Assembly (NCBI GenBank): GCA_019454865.1
Contig: JACFNJ010000111.1
Coordinates: 531-8,624, forward strand
Direction of reading: 5' to 3'
DNA length: 8,094 nt
Source: Bacteroidia bacterium
GTDB lineage: Bacteria > Bacteroidota > Bacteroidia > UKL13-3
Shown piece after piece: positions 1 to 7,781 of this stretch. A program made the translations under genes and the position numbers. Each line of letters opens with the position of its first letter. The first letter of the stretch is position 1. The notes below the pieces were generated by a model that was not told where the DNA came from, did not search any database, and worked only from the letters and a program-made list of their open reading frames with translations.

Positions 1-5
1 TTAAG

Positions 6-44
6 GGTTGGCAAACTTAAACTTTGTTTTTACAAATGCCAATC
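6..44 (+). terminator. Possible terminator hairpin beyond the sod stop
   Basis: Bases 6-13 pair with 37-44, an 8-bp stem with one G-U wobble when read on the plus strand. A small inner stem (23-27 with 32-36) sits in the loop. On the plus strand the stem is followed by a T-rich run (46-60), so it better suits a plus-strand gene ending just left of the window and converging on sod. On the minus strand there is no T tract after the stem. Weak evidence from base pairing only. Confidence 0.27.
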
Positions 45-58
45 AAATTTTTATTTGT

Positions 59-781
59 TTAGCCATTTATCAGTGCATCAACCTTTTCCCAATTTACTAC
101 ATTCCAAAATGCCTGTAAATAATCGTTTCTTTTATTTTGATACTTTAAGTAATAGGCATGTTCCCATACATCTATTCCTAATATTGGTGTACCTTTAACG
201 GCAGCAATATCCATTAATGGATTATCTTGATTAGGTGTTGCAGTAACCAGCAGTTTATTATTTTGTTTGATAAGCCAAGCCCATCCTGAACCAAACTGTG
301 TAAGCCCAGCTTTTTCAAATTGTTTTTTAAATTCATCAACACTACCAAAATTTTGAATTAATGCAGTTTCTGTTTTTTTACTCATTTTGCTTCCCGGTTT
401 CATTATTTGCCAAAAAAAGGAATGGTTCCAATGCCCGCCACCATTATTGCGAATGGCTGATTTTACGGTTTCAGGTAAACTATTAATATTGGTAATAAGT
501 TGCTCTAAAGTTTTTCCTTTTAACGAAGTTTCTTTTGCAATTGCATTATTTAAATTGGTAATGTATGCCTGGTGGTGTTTGGTATGATGGATGCGCATAG
601 TTGTAGCATCTATATGTGGTTCTAATGCCTCGTAGCTGTATTCCAAATCAGGCAATACAAATTCATTTCCTGATACTTGATTTACTTTTTTTACTGCTGC
701 TTGCAATACATTTGTGTTTACCATTGCTCCGGCTACTAATAACGAACTTGTACGTATAAAATTTTTTCTTGATGTTTTCAT
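59..781 (-). CDS. sodA: Exported Fe/Mn-family superoxide dismutase, Mn-type
   Basis: Converts superoxide to hydrogen peroxide and oxygen using a bound Mn or Fe ion. All four metal ligands are present: H65 (in RIHHTKHHQAY), H120 (in GGGHWNHSFFW), and D204 and H208 (in DVWEHAYY). The GGG before HWNH and Q185 in PNQDNP are the arrangement of manganese enzymes; iron enzymes place the active-site Gln near the second His. Metal use could still be mixed. The catalytic core starts near residue 41 (FVLPDLEYSYEAL), giving a core of about 200 residues, normal for the family. The first 28 or so residues form an N-terminal signal: SRKNFIR resembles a twin-arginine motif with Lys for the second Arg, then a short hydrophobic stretch ending VLQA. 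Export to the periplasm is therefore inferred. The start is ATG, and it is divergent from the flippase gene across 148 bases. Family assignment is very sure; the metal and export are less so. Confidence 0.95.
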   Translation of the reverse strand: MKTSRKNFIRTSSLLVAGAMVNTNVLQAAVKKVNQVSGNEFVLPDLEYSYEALEPHIDATTMRIHHTKHHQAYITNLNNAIAKETSLKGKTLEQLITNINSLPETVKSAIRNNGGGHWNHSFFWQIMKPGSKMSKKTETALIQNFGSVDEFKKQFEKAGLTQFGSGWAWLIKQNNKLLVTATPNQDNPLMDIAAVKGTPILGIDVWEHAYYLKYQNKRNDYLQAFWNVVNWEKVDALING

Positions 782-803
782 GTTCTTGTGTTATTTAACG
801 TAT

Positions 804-811
804 CGAAGCTA
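804..811 (-). promoter_or_regulatory. Candidate -7 promoter box of the sod gene
   Basis: On the minus strand this reads TAGCTTCG, one base off the Bacteroidota consensus TAnnTTTG. A GTTG (832-835, one base off TTTG) lies 20 bases upstream, close to the usual -33 spacing. The box ends 22 bases before the sod ATG, leaving a short leader. No footprint or transcript data, so this is pattern matching only. Confidence 0.42.
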
Positions 812-872
812 TAAGTAAGTAATTGTTAATGCAACTTTTTAAATAAAGTTTTTCACTATTATTCATATAAGA

Positions 873-905
873 TTTGTTTAAGTAAATGTAATAGTGCTAT
901 TTTTG
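873..905 (+). promoter_or_regulatory. Bacteroidota-type promoter of the flippase gene
   Basis: A perfect TTTG (873-876) and a perfect TAnnTTTG (TATTTTTG, 898-905) are separated by 21 bases. This matches the known Bacteroidota housekeeping sigma-factor promoter layout. Transcription would begin around 910-912, giving a leader of about 20 bases before the GTG at 930. This is the best-formed promoter in the window. Confidence 0.6.
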
Positions 906-929
906 AATATAATATTATAAACCATTCTA

Positions 930-2258
930 GTGGCTTTTTATAGCGGCAAACTTACTAAATACAATAGTTTACAAACTTATCAGTTCTTACGATTTGGTAC
1001 AGTTTTTATTATTTCCATATTACTTGCAAAAATTGCAGTATTATACCAACATGAGTATGGATTACACCTAATTAGTCAATACGAAAACTTAATGCTGGTA
1101 ACATCCAGTCTAACTTTTTTTTGGGTAGGGGCTATTAGTAATATTATTATTCCTTACTTTAATAATGCCGATAAAGAAACGCAAAAGAAAATCTTATTTA
1201 ATGTATTTATCATTTTATTGGTATTTTCATTTGTAGCTGCTGTTATAATAGCTGCTATGGGCTATTTAGAGTCTAATGATCAAACATTGTTGCAAATGTT
1301 TGCCTTGGTAGTATTGCTAAATACACCAACTTATATTACGGATTTTATATACTACTTAAACGGGAAATATAAACAGTTAATAATTTGGGGTCTAATAACA
1401 TTTGGGGCACATATTTTAATGCTTTGTGTGCCTTTGTTTTTCAAGCAATCCTTAACCTTGGCTATTAATCTTTTATTGGTGCTAAGCCTACTTAAGTTCA
1501 ATTTTACAATAATTTTATTGATGAAGCATGCTACCATTAATGTAGAAAAAGAACTCATAATGGACTTCATGAAAAAAGTAATGCCAATTATGTTTTCAAT
1601 ACTTTTAGCCGGTAGTATGGATTACATAAATAGTTATATCGTAAAGTTTAATTTTACCAGTGAGGAGTTTGCAATGTTTCGTTATGGTGCAAAAGAATTA
1701 CCAATTTTCTTAATTCTGGCAAATTCATTAAGCAATGTATATAGTGGCGAGATTGCTAAGATGAATCAATTAGGGAAACTGAATAAAGGATTATCTAACT
1801 TAAAACAATCTTCAAGAAAACTGATGTATTGGTTGTTTCCAAGTACCATAGTATTAATGTTTTTAAGCCCGTATTTCTTTAAATATGCTTACAATGAACA
1901 ATTGATTGAAGGCTATAAGATATTTAACATTTATCTTTTGTTAATTATAAGCCGGATGATATACCCACAAACAGTTATTATGGGAATATTAAAGAACAAA
2001 ATATTTTACCTGATATCGTCTAATTACTTAATAATAAATATTCTTCTTTCGTTTTGGTTTATTTATTTATTTGGCTTAACGGGTATTGCTTATGCTACAG
2101 TGCTATCCTTTATTATTGAAAAAATAATGTTAGTAATATACTGTAAGATGCAGGATATACCACTAAACACGTATGCATCTTGGGTTGAACATTTGGTATT
2201 TTCTGTTTTAACTATAATAGCGTATTACATTAGTACAATTACACCATTTCCATTTTAA
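930..2258 (+). CDS. Polysaccharide flippase / Wzx-like MATE-superfamily membrane protein
   Basis: A 442-residue polytopic inner-membrane protein with about 12-13 hydrophobic segments, roughly at residues 20-40, 52-76, 87-110, 118-142, 149-170, 174-197, 213-235, 252-272, 297-318, 326-348, 356-378, 379-404 and 418-438. Size and layout fit the MurJ/Wzx/MATE superfamily, which moves lipid-linked sugars or other substrates across the membrane. The motif FAMFRYGAKELPIF (247-260) is like one I associate with Bacteroidota lipopolysaccharide/O-antigen flippases, so a lipid-linked glycan is the likely but unproven substrate. The start is GTG at 930: an in-frame TAA lies at 918-920, no ATG comes before the first membrane segment, and the promoter fits this start. 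No glycosyltransferases or other glycan genes are beside it, which is unusual for Wzx. It ends 12 bases from the converging ruvB stop. Confidence 0.75.
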   Translation: MAFYSGKLTKYNSLQTYQFLRFGTVFIISILLAKIAVLYQHEYGLHLISQYENLMLVTSSLTFFWVGAISNIIIPYFNNADKETQKKILFNVFIILLVFSFVAAVIIAAMGYLESNDQTLLQMFALVVLLNTPTYITDFIYYLNGKYKQLIIWGLITFGAHILMLCVPLFFKQSLTLAINLLLVLSLLKFNFTIILLMKHATINVEKELIMDFMKKVMPIMFSILLAGSMDYINSYIVKFNFTSEEFAMFRYGAKELPIFLILANSLSNVYSGEIAKMNQLGKLNKGLSNLKQSSRKLMYWLFPSTIVLMFLSPYFFKYAYNEQLIEGYKIFNIYLLLIISRMIYPQTVIMGILKNKIFYLISSNYLIINILLSFWFIYLFGLTGIAYATVLSFIIEKIMLVIYCKMQDIPLNTYASWVEHLVFSVLTIIAYYISTITPFPF

Positions 2259-2266
2259 TGTAAAAC

Positions 2267-2282
2267 CAACTTAAAAAAGTTG
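2267..2282 (-). terminator. Hairpin shared by the converging flippase and ruvB ends
   Basis: A perfect 6-bp inverted repeat CAACTT-aaaa-AAGTTG overlaps the last codons and stop of ruvB. On the minus strand the stem is followed by GTTTTAC, a short U-rich stretch, so it could be a weak ruvB terminator. It also lies 9 bases past the flippase stop. The stem is short and AT-rich, so its strength is uncertain. Confidence 0.35.
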
Positions 2283-3293
2283 TCCTTTAAATCCGGGAAA
2301 TTTACCAAAGTGTTTATATGCTTTTTCAGTTACCTCTCTGCCTCTTGGTGTTCTTATTAAAAAACCTTCTTGGATTAAATACGGTTCATATACTTCTTCA
2401 ATAGTTCCGCCTTCTTCGCCTATGGCTGTTGCAATAGTATTAATTCCTACCGGCCCTCCTTTAAATTTATCAATAATGGTATGTAATATTTTATTGTCCA
2501 TCTCATCCAAACCTTCGGCATCAACATTTAATGCATTAAGGGCAAATTTTGCAATGTCCAAAGTAATTGTTCCTTCACCTTTTATTTGAGCAAAATCACG
2601 AGTTCTTCTCAGTAATGCGTTTCCAATTCGGGGAGTTCCTCTGCTACGTTTAGCAATTTCTTCGGCAGCATTTATTTCAATAGGTGTATTAATTATTTGG
2701 GCTGATCGTGTAATGATTTTTTTCATTAATGCTTTATCGTAATACTCCAAGCGGGCATTAATGCCAAATCGGGCACGCAATGGCGATGTTAGCAAACCGG
2801 AGCGTGTTGTTGCTCCAATTAATGTAAACGGGTTTATTTCTAATTGTATGCTGCGTGCATTTGGTCCGGAGTCAATCATTATATCAATGCGGTAGTCTTC
2901 CATAGCAGAGTATAAAAACTCTTCTACTATAGGGCTCAACCGATGTATTTCATCAATAAATAATACATCTCCTTTTTCTAAGTTGGTAAGTAGTCCGGCT
3001 AAATCACCGGGTTTTTCAAGTACAGGTCCGGAGGTGGTTTTAATATTACTACCTAATTCTTGTGCTATAATGTATGATAACGTGGTTTTACCTAATCCGG
3101 GAGGACCGTGAAGCAGTACATGATCTAATGCCTCACCTCGTTGTACGGCTGCCTTTACAAATACTTTTAAGTTTTCTAAAATTTTCTCTTGTCCGGTAAA
3201 GTCATCAAATGTTTTCGGTCGCAACACCCGTTCTATTTCACGCTCGGGGGCACTGTAGTTTTCATCTTCCGGATTTAAGTTTGGATTACGCAC
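2271..3293 (-). CDS. ruvB: Holliday junction branch migration helicase RuvB
   Basis: Hexameric AAA+ motor that, with RuvA, drives branch migration of Holliday junctions during recombinational repair; RuvC normally cuts the product. Visible motifs are Walker A GPPGLGKTT (63-71), Walker B LFIDEIH (111-117, D114/E115), sensor 1 IGATTR (159-164), the arginine-finger region PLRARFG (171-177) and sensor 2 GTPRIGN (219-225). A C-terminal winged-helix domain (about 262-340) ends with the conserved FLIRTPRGR DNA-contact segment (311-319). The length of 340 residues is normal. The start is GTG (minus-strand 3293-3291): an in-frame TAG lies only 13-15 bases upstream, and no in-frame ATG precedes the conserved ERVLRPKTFDDFTGQ region. 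It follows the ABC-2 permease after 18 bases. ruvA and ruvC are not in the window. Confidence 0.98.
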   Translation of the reverse strand: MRNPNLNPEDENYSAPEREIERVLRPKTFDDFTGQEKILENLKVFVKAAVQRGEALDHVLLHGPPGLGKTTLSYIIAQELGSNIKTTSGPVLEKPGDLAGLLTNLEKGDVLFIDEIHRLSPIVEEFLYSAMEDYRIDIMIDSGPNARSIQLEINPFTLIGATTRSGLLTSPLRARFGINARLEYYDKALMKKIITRSAQIINTPIEINAAEEIAKRSRGTPRIGNALLRRTRDFAQIKGEGTITLDIAKFALNALNVDAEGLDEMDNKILHTIIDKFKGGPVGINTIATAIGEEGGTIEEVYEPYLIQEGFLIRTPRGREVTEKAYKHFGKFPGFKGQLF

Positions 3294-3297
3294 GATG

Positions 3298-3305
3298 CGA
3301 ATATA
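3298..3305 (-). promoter_or_regulatory. Candidate -7 box directly before ruvB
   Basis: Minus-strand TATATTCG, one base off TAnnTTTG, ends 4 bases before the ruvB GTG. It sits in the 18-base gap after the permease stop. If used, it would give a leaderless or almost leaderless ruvB transcript. No matching TTTG is seen near -33, so it could be chance. Confidence 0.28.
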
Positions 3306-3311
3306 CTAGTT

Positions 3312-4631
3312 TTAGTCTTTACTGAATAACCATTTAATTAGAAGCTTGTAACTTGGTTTGGTACCATGCATTAATATGCCAATGCGATAAATACGTGATG
3401 CAAACCATGTGCTGAAAATAAACCCTATTATTAAGCTTACAACAGAAAGAATTACTTGCCACTGTGGAGGGTCAAAAGGTAATCGGAGCATCATAACCAC
3501 AGGTGAAAAAAATGGAATTACCGATAGCCACACTGCCATTGCTCCATTTGGATTGTTAATTATTGCGCTTTGGGCCAATACCAATGCAAATATTAATGGC
3601 ATTGTAATTGGAAGCATAAATTGTTGTGTATCGGTTTCGTTGTCCACTGCTGAACCTATTGCGGCAAATAACGACCCATAAAATAAATATCCTCCAATAA
3701 AATAAAACACAAACATGCTAATGAAATAGTAAAAATTAAATTCAGACAATGCCTGCATAAATCCACTTAATTCACCATTTGTTGCTGCTGTTTTTGTGCC
3801 CTGCTGTATGATCTCTTGTGTGCTGTTATCATTAAAAATGGAAAGTAAAAAGCCGGAAATGTTACTTCCAAAAAAGGCGAGTAAAACTGTCCAAATAAAA
3901 AACTGTGTAAGACCTACTAATGCTATTCCAATAATTTTGCCAATCATCAATTCAAATGGGCGAACGGATGAAACAATTACCTCAACTATACGGTTGCTTT
4001 TTTCTTCAATTACACCTCGCATTATTTGTACTCCAAACATAAAAATGAACAGGTATATCATAAATGCACCAATAAAACCAATGGTAGTTGTTAATTCGGC
4101 ACTACTTTTTTCTTGCCCTTTATCGGTTACCCGTATGGTATTTATTTTTACTTTATCGGTATTTATTTTATCAACGGCTTGTTGTGGCACACCATACGAT
4201 TGTAATAATGATTTTCTGTGATCTTCCGTAAGTTGATTTTCAATGTATAAAATTGTTCCTAAATCTGCTTGGTCTTTACTATAGTATGTAGCTTTTTGTG
4301 TAGTATCATCTTTACTGGGTATTACAAGTAATCCGGTATATGGCTCTGAATTTACAAAGTTTATTTCATCACCGGCATCTACATGTCCATGTACAAATTG
4401 AAATTTATCTGAACTTTTAAGCTTGTCTGTATAATGGTATTGCGTATCATTTACACTTACAAAAATTTCCTTTTTCTCAGCACCTATATCTTTATTAAGT
4501 GTAAAATAAAAGATTGCTCCGTAAAATAAACTTATTAAAAGCGGTGTTAAAAAAGTAATCCATAAAAAAGATTTTTTCTTAACTCTTGATACATATTCGC
4601 GTTTGGTAACTAAATATATTTTTTGAAACAT
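3312..4631 (-). CDS. ABC-2 type transporter permease, NatB-like
   Basis: Integral membrane subunit of an ABC exporter, 439 residues. One N-terminal membrane helix (about 22-44) follows a basic cytoplasmic start (KREYVSRVKKKS). Then comes a large extracytoplasmic domain (about 45-180) and a C-terminal block of about six helices (near 183-205, 232-255, 300-325, 339-357, 365-382, 393-412). The motif GVIEEKSNRIVEVIVSSVRP (206-225), followed by GKIIGIALVGL, is the coupling-helix region typical of COG1668/NatB and related ABC-2 permeases. NatB exports sodium with the NatA ATPase, but the substrate cannot be told here. No ATPase gene lies in the window: the upstream neighbour is dihydroorotase and the downstream neighbour is ruvB. 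The partner must be elsewhere if this works as an ABC transporter. The start is ATG, 82 bases after the dihydroorotase stop. Confidence 0.85.
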   Translation of the reverse strand: MFQKIYLVTKREYVSRVKKKSFLWITFLTPLLISLFYGAIFYFTLNKDIGAEKKEIFVSVNDTQYHYTDKLKSSDKFQFVHGHVDAGDEINFVNSEPYTGLLVIPSKDDTTQKATYYSKDQADLGTILYIENQLTEDHRKSLLQSYGVPQQAVDKINTDKVKINTIRVTDKGQEKSSAELTTTIGFIGAFMIYLFIFMFGVQIMRGVIEEKSNRIVEVIVSSVRPFELMIGKIIGIALVGLTQFFIWTVLLAFFGSNISGFLLSIFNDNSTQEIIQQGTKTAATNGELSGFMQALSEFNFYYFISMFVFYFIGGYLFYGSLFAAIGSAVDNETDTQQFMLPITMPLIFALVLAQSAIINNPNGAMAVWLSVIPFFSPVVMMLRLPFDPPQWQVILSVVSLIIGFIFSTWFASRIYRIGILMHGTKPSYKLLIKWLFSKD

Positions 4632-4662
4632 GATTTACTTGTTTGTGAAATTATTGAATGAA

Positions 4663-4670
4663 CAAATATA
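4663..4670 (-). promoter_or_regulatory. Candidate -7 box of the ABC-2 permease gene
   Basis: Minus-strand TATATTTG is a perfect TAnnTTTG match inside the 82-base gap after dihydroorotase. It ends 31 bases before the permease ATG. No good TTTG is found at the -33 spacing. It suggests that permease and ruvB can be transcribed separately from the genes before them. Confidence 0.4.
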
Positions 4671-4713
4671 GTTGGATGTATTTTTAATGAATAGCATTGT
4701 ATAGCTTGTTACT

Positions 4714-6054
4714 TTAACGATTAAAAAGGATTCGTTTGCCGAATTTGCTTTCATCAAATTTGCCTTTGTTATATACTATGTTTCCATTAACAATGGTTGT
4801 ATCAACAAGGGAGTGAAAAGTAGTTCCTTCAAACGGACTCCAATTGCATTTGTACAATATATTGCTTTTATCAACGGTATATTTTTTCTTCAAATCAACC
4901 AATACTAAATCGGCATAAAATCCTTCACGAATAAATCCTCTTCTGTCTATCTCAAATAATTCAGCAACATTATGACACATCTTTTGCACAATAGTTTCCA
5001 AACTTATCTTTCCGTTGTGATAAAACTCAAGCATGGCATTAAGCGAGTGTTGTATTAATGGTCCTCCGGAAGGTGCTTTAATGTATGATTGGCTTTTTTC
5101 TTCAATAGTATGTGGTGCATGGTCGGTGGCAATTACATCAATTCGTCCATCGAGTATTGCATTAAAAATAGCAGTACTATCGGCAGCGGTTTTTATAGCT
5201 GGATTCCATTTTATAAAATTACCTTTTGAAATATAATCTGCATCGCTAAACCAAAGATGATGAATACATGCTTCGGCAGTAATTCTTTTTTTGCTTAATG
5301 GAATATCGTTACGTAAAAGGTTTAATTCTTTAGCTGTGCTGATGTGTAAAATGTGTAATCTGGTATTGTGTTTTTTTGCTAATTCTACAGCATACGATGA
5401 TGATTTATAACAAGCATCTTCACTTCTTATTTTTGCATGATAAGTTGCATCAATATTTTCTTCGCCTATTTCAACTTTCAGTTTTTCTAAATTGGCTTTT
5501 ATCATTGGGTCGTCTTCGCAATGTGTAGCTATTAGGGTTTTTACTTCTGCAAAAACTCTTTCTAAAGCTTTGCTGTCGTCCACTACCATGTTTCCGGTTG
5601 ATGAGCCCATGAAAATTTTTACACCACACACTTTAGTTGCATCAATTCGCAATAGTTCATCCAGGTTTGTGTTGGTCGTTCCCATGAAAAAGGAATAATT
5701 TGCCAATGAACATTGTGCTGCACGGGTATATTTTTCTTCCAATATGTCAATAGTAACAGCACTTGGCGAAGTGTTTGGCATTTCCATATAACTGGTTACA
5801 CCACCTGCTACAGCAGCTTTTGCTTCGGTGTATATTTCTCCTTTGTGTGTTAATCCGGGTTCTCTAAAATGTACTTGGTCATCAATTACACCGGGTATTA
5901 AATACAAACCTTCGGCATTTATTATCCTGTCAGCTTGCATTGCAATTCCGTTGGTATCTATTTTCTCAATAAATTCATTGCGTATAAAAACATCAGCAAA
6001 ATAAATCTTGTTTTCGTTAATTAATTGTGCATTACGAATAAGCAAAGTACTCAT
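4714..6054 (-). CDS. pyrC: Dihydroorotase (type I, amidohydrolase superfamily)
   Basis: Catalyses reversible cyclisation of N-carbamoyl-aspartate to dihydroorotate, the third step of pyrimidine synthesis, in the cytoplasm. It has the amidohydrolase layout: a small beta domain at the N-terminus (1-50), a metal-dependent barrel, and a C-terminal return of the beta domain (about 375-446, with ADLVLVDL at 381-388). Visible active-site elements are D58-x-Q60-x-H62 within IDDQVHFREPG, substrate-binding R64 and N93 (MPNT), K146 in GVKIFMGSSTG (candidate carbamylated lysine), H178 (ATHCED), H237 (ILHIST) and D311 (ATDHAPH). The first His of the usual HxH pair is Gln (Q60), which I recall as common in Bacteroidota dihydroorotases. 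Length is normal. Allantoinase or hydantoinase are alternatives, but the REPGLTHKGE segment favours dihydroorotase. ATG start, 61 bases after recN. Confidence 0.88.
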   Translation of the reverse strand: MSTLLIRNAQLINENKIYFADVFIRNEFIEKIDTNGIAMQADRIINAEGLYLIPGVIDDQVHFREPGLTHKGEIYTEAKAAVAGGVTSYMEMPNTSPSAVTIDILEEKYTRAAQCSLANYSFFMGTTNTNLDELLRIDATKVCGVKIFMGSSTGNMVVDDSKALERVFAEVKTLIATHCEDDPMIKANLEKLKVEIGEENIDATYHAKIRSEDACYKSSSYAVELAKKHNTRLHILHISTAKELNLLRNDIPLSKKRITAEACIHHLWFSDADYISKGNFIKWNPAIKTAADSTAIFNAILDGRIDVIATDHAPHTIEEKSQSYIKAPSGGPLIQHSLNAMLEFYHNGKISLETIVQKMCHNVAELFEIDRRGFIREGFYADLVLVDLKKKYTVDKSNILYKCNWSPFEGTTFHSLVDTTIVNGNIVYNKGKFDESKFGKRILFNR

Positions 6055-6058
6055 GCCA

Positions 6059-6066
6059 CGAAGATA
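6059..6066 (-). promoter_or_regulatory. Candidate -7 box directly before dihydroorotase
   Basis: Minus-strand TATCTTCG, one base off TAnnTTTG, ends 4 bases before the ATG. This is the same variant (TTCG) and the same gap as at ruvB. No clear -33 TTTG is seen. If real, the transcript would start at or next to the start codon. Confidence 0.33.
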
Positions 6067-6115
6067 AAGGATTAAATGAATTGTTTAGATTTTAACTAAT
6101 CTGCTGTAATTATTT

Positions 6116-7774
6116 TTATGCCTGAGATACCAATTCTTTTGCAGCCTTTAATACCGTAGCGGATGGATTTGCACCATGCATCATACGTGCTACTTCTTCC
6201 ACTTGTTCGGTTTTGTTTAATGTTTTGATGTTAGTTTTTGTTTGGTCAGTATCCGAAGTTTTATATACATACAAATGTTGATTTGCTTTAGCAGCAATTT
6301 GTGGTAAATGTGTAATAGCTATTACCTGATGTTGGCTTGCATGATTTTTAATTACTTCACTAACTTTTAAGGCAGTTTCTCCACTTATTCCGGTATCTAT
6401 CTCATCAAAAATAATTGTGGGCAGTGCAATTTTATCACTTATCAGTGATTTAATACAAAGCATTAGTCGGCTTAATTCGCCACCACTTGCCACTTTGTGT
6501 ATTGGCTGAAAAGCAGAACCTTTATTTGCCGCAAAAAGTAATTCGATAGCATCAACACCCATTACTCCGTATTGGTTGTTTCTATTTTGTGTAATCTGAA
6601 TTTTAGCATCAGGCATTTGCACTTTTTGCAGCAATTCATTTACCTGATTTATAATGGTAGGAATAACTTTTTTGCGCGAAATACTTAGTTTATCAGCGGC
6701 TTCGTTTAATTGCTTCGTTATTTTTTCTAACTCGGCTTGTTTGGTTTCAATTAAAGAGGATAGCGAGCCAATGGTTTGCAATTTCTGTTGTATTTGTTCC
6801 ATAAACTGCAACAGTTCGGTGTTGTTGCTTACTCGATGTTTTTTTTGTAAGTTAAACAATTGTTGCAAACGATTTTCTACACGTTCCAATTCACTCGGGT
6901 TTGCATGCGTATTTTCCTTAATTGTATTTAGCTCGGATGAAATATCTTTTAATTCAATGATAACCGAATCAATACGCGATATTATTTCAGCAAATGCAGG
7001 TTGATACTTTGCTGCTGATGCGATGAAGTGTTTTACAGTTTGTAATGCATCTACTATGCTTTGCTCCGCATCGGTAAGATTATCAGCAGCCATTCCGGCA
7101 TTTTGTTGTATTATCTCGGCATTACTTAAAATGTCTAATTGTTTTTCAAGCTCTTCTTGTTCATCAACATTCGGATTTACTTCTTTTAATTCATTAAAAA
7201 TAAATTGTAAATAATCTTCATCAGCACGTGCTTGCTTCTCTTGATTAATCCATTCTGTGAGTTGTTTTTCGCATTGCATGTGTTGCTTGTGCAGTTCTTT
7301 GTAGTTATTTATTAACTCTTGATTTTCGGCAATGGCATCTATTATTTGCAGTTGAAATGCACCATTGTTTAACTCTAATGTTTGGTGTTGGCTTACAATA
7401 TCTACTAATTTGGCACCTAATTCTTTTAGCTGGTTTAGTGTTACCGGAGTGTCATTAATAAAGGCTCTGCTTTTTCCGTTCGGTGTAATTTCTCTTCGTA
7501 ACAAGCAGGTTGTTGAGTAATCTAATTCTTCTTGTTCAAAAAAATCGGATAGTGCATAAGCATTAATATCAAATGTTCCTTCAATAATGCACTTCTCCTC
7601 AGTATTTAGTAAACTTCTTGTATCAGCTCTTTCTCCCAATATTAAGCTTAAAGCGCCCATCAATATTGATTTTCCGGCACCTGTTTCGCCAGTTATAATC
7701 GTTAGTTGTGGATGAAAATGAATATCCACCTGTTGTATTATGGCATAATTACGAATATGTAATTGTTTTAACAT
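6116..7774 (-). CDS. recN: DNA repair protein RecN (SMC-like ATPase)
   Basis: Cytoplasmic SMC-family ATPase that acts at DNA double-strand breaks, supporting end cohesion and RecA-dependent repair. The two ATPase halves lie at either end of the protein with coiled coil between. The N-terminal half has LHIRNYAIIQQVDIHF (5-20) and Walker A GETGAGKS (29-36). The C-terminal half has the ABC signature VASGGELSRLML (428-439), Walker B TIIFDEIDTGISG (453-465, D457/E458) and the H-loop AITHLPQIAA (486-495, H489). Residues about 150-200 and 325-385 are rich in Glu, Gln, Lys and Leu and suit the antiparallel coiled coil. The length of 552 residues is typical. The ATG is supported by the conserved MLKQLHIRNYAII start. 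It is the first gene of the minus-strand run; two palindromes lie 81-102 bases upstream. Confidence 0.98.
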   Translation of the reverse strand: MLKQLHIRNYAIIQQVDIHFHPQLTIITGETGAGKSILMGALSLILGERADTRSLLNTEEKCIIEGTFDINAYALSDFFEQEELDYSTTCLLRREITPNGKSRAFINDTPVTLNQLKELGAKLVDIVSQHQTLELNNGAFQLQIIDAIAENQELINNYKELHKQHMQCEKQLTEWINQEKQARADEDYLQFIFNELKEVNPNVDEQEELEKQLDILSNAEIIQQNAGMAADNLTDAEQSIVDALQTVKHFIASAAKYQPAFAEIISRIDSVIIELKDISSELNTIKENTHANPSELERVENRLQQLFNLQKKHRVSNNTELLQFMEQIQQKLQTIGSLSSLIETKQAELEKITKQLNEAADKLSISRKKVIPTIINQVNELLQKVQMPDAKIQITQNRNNQYGVMGVDAIELLFAANKGSAFQPIHKVASGGELSRLMLCIKSLISDKIALPTIIFDEIDTGISGETALKVSEVIKNHASQHQVIAITHLPQIAAKANQHLYVYKTSDTDQTKTNIKTLNKTEQVEEVARMMHGANPSATVLKAAKELVSQA

Positions 7775-7781
7775 AAGTACT

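Noticed and set aside
947..979. Two CAAACTTA copies on the plus strand, which would be TAAGTTTG boxes for the sod gene
   Set aside because: They lie inside the flippase coding region, over 160 bases from the sod start, and a closer candidate box exists at 804-811.
3796..4221. 141-codon open frame on the plus strand opposite the ABC-2 permease
   Set aside because: It is antisense to a clear conserved gene, has low-complexity Cys/Ile/Ser-rich translation and matches no family, so it is a shadow frame.
6087..6102. AGATT-AATCT inverted repeat between recN and dihydroorotase as a terminator
   Set aside because: The stem is only 5 AT-rich pairs and is not followed by a T tract on the minus strand.
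6654..7004. 116-codon open frame on the plus strand opposite recN
   Set aside because: It mirrors the coiled-coil region of recN in the antisense frame, and its Cys/Ser-rich translation looks artificial.
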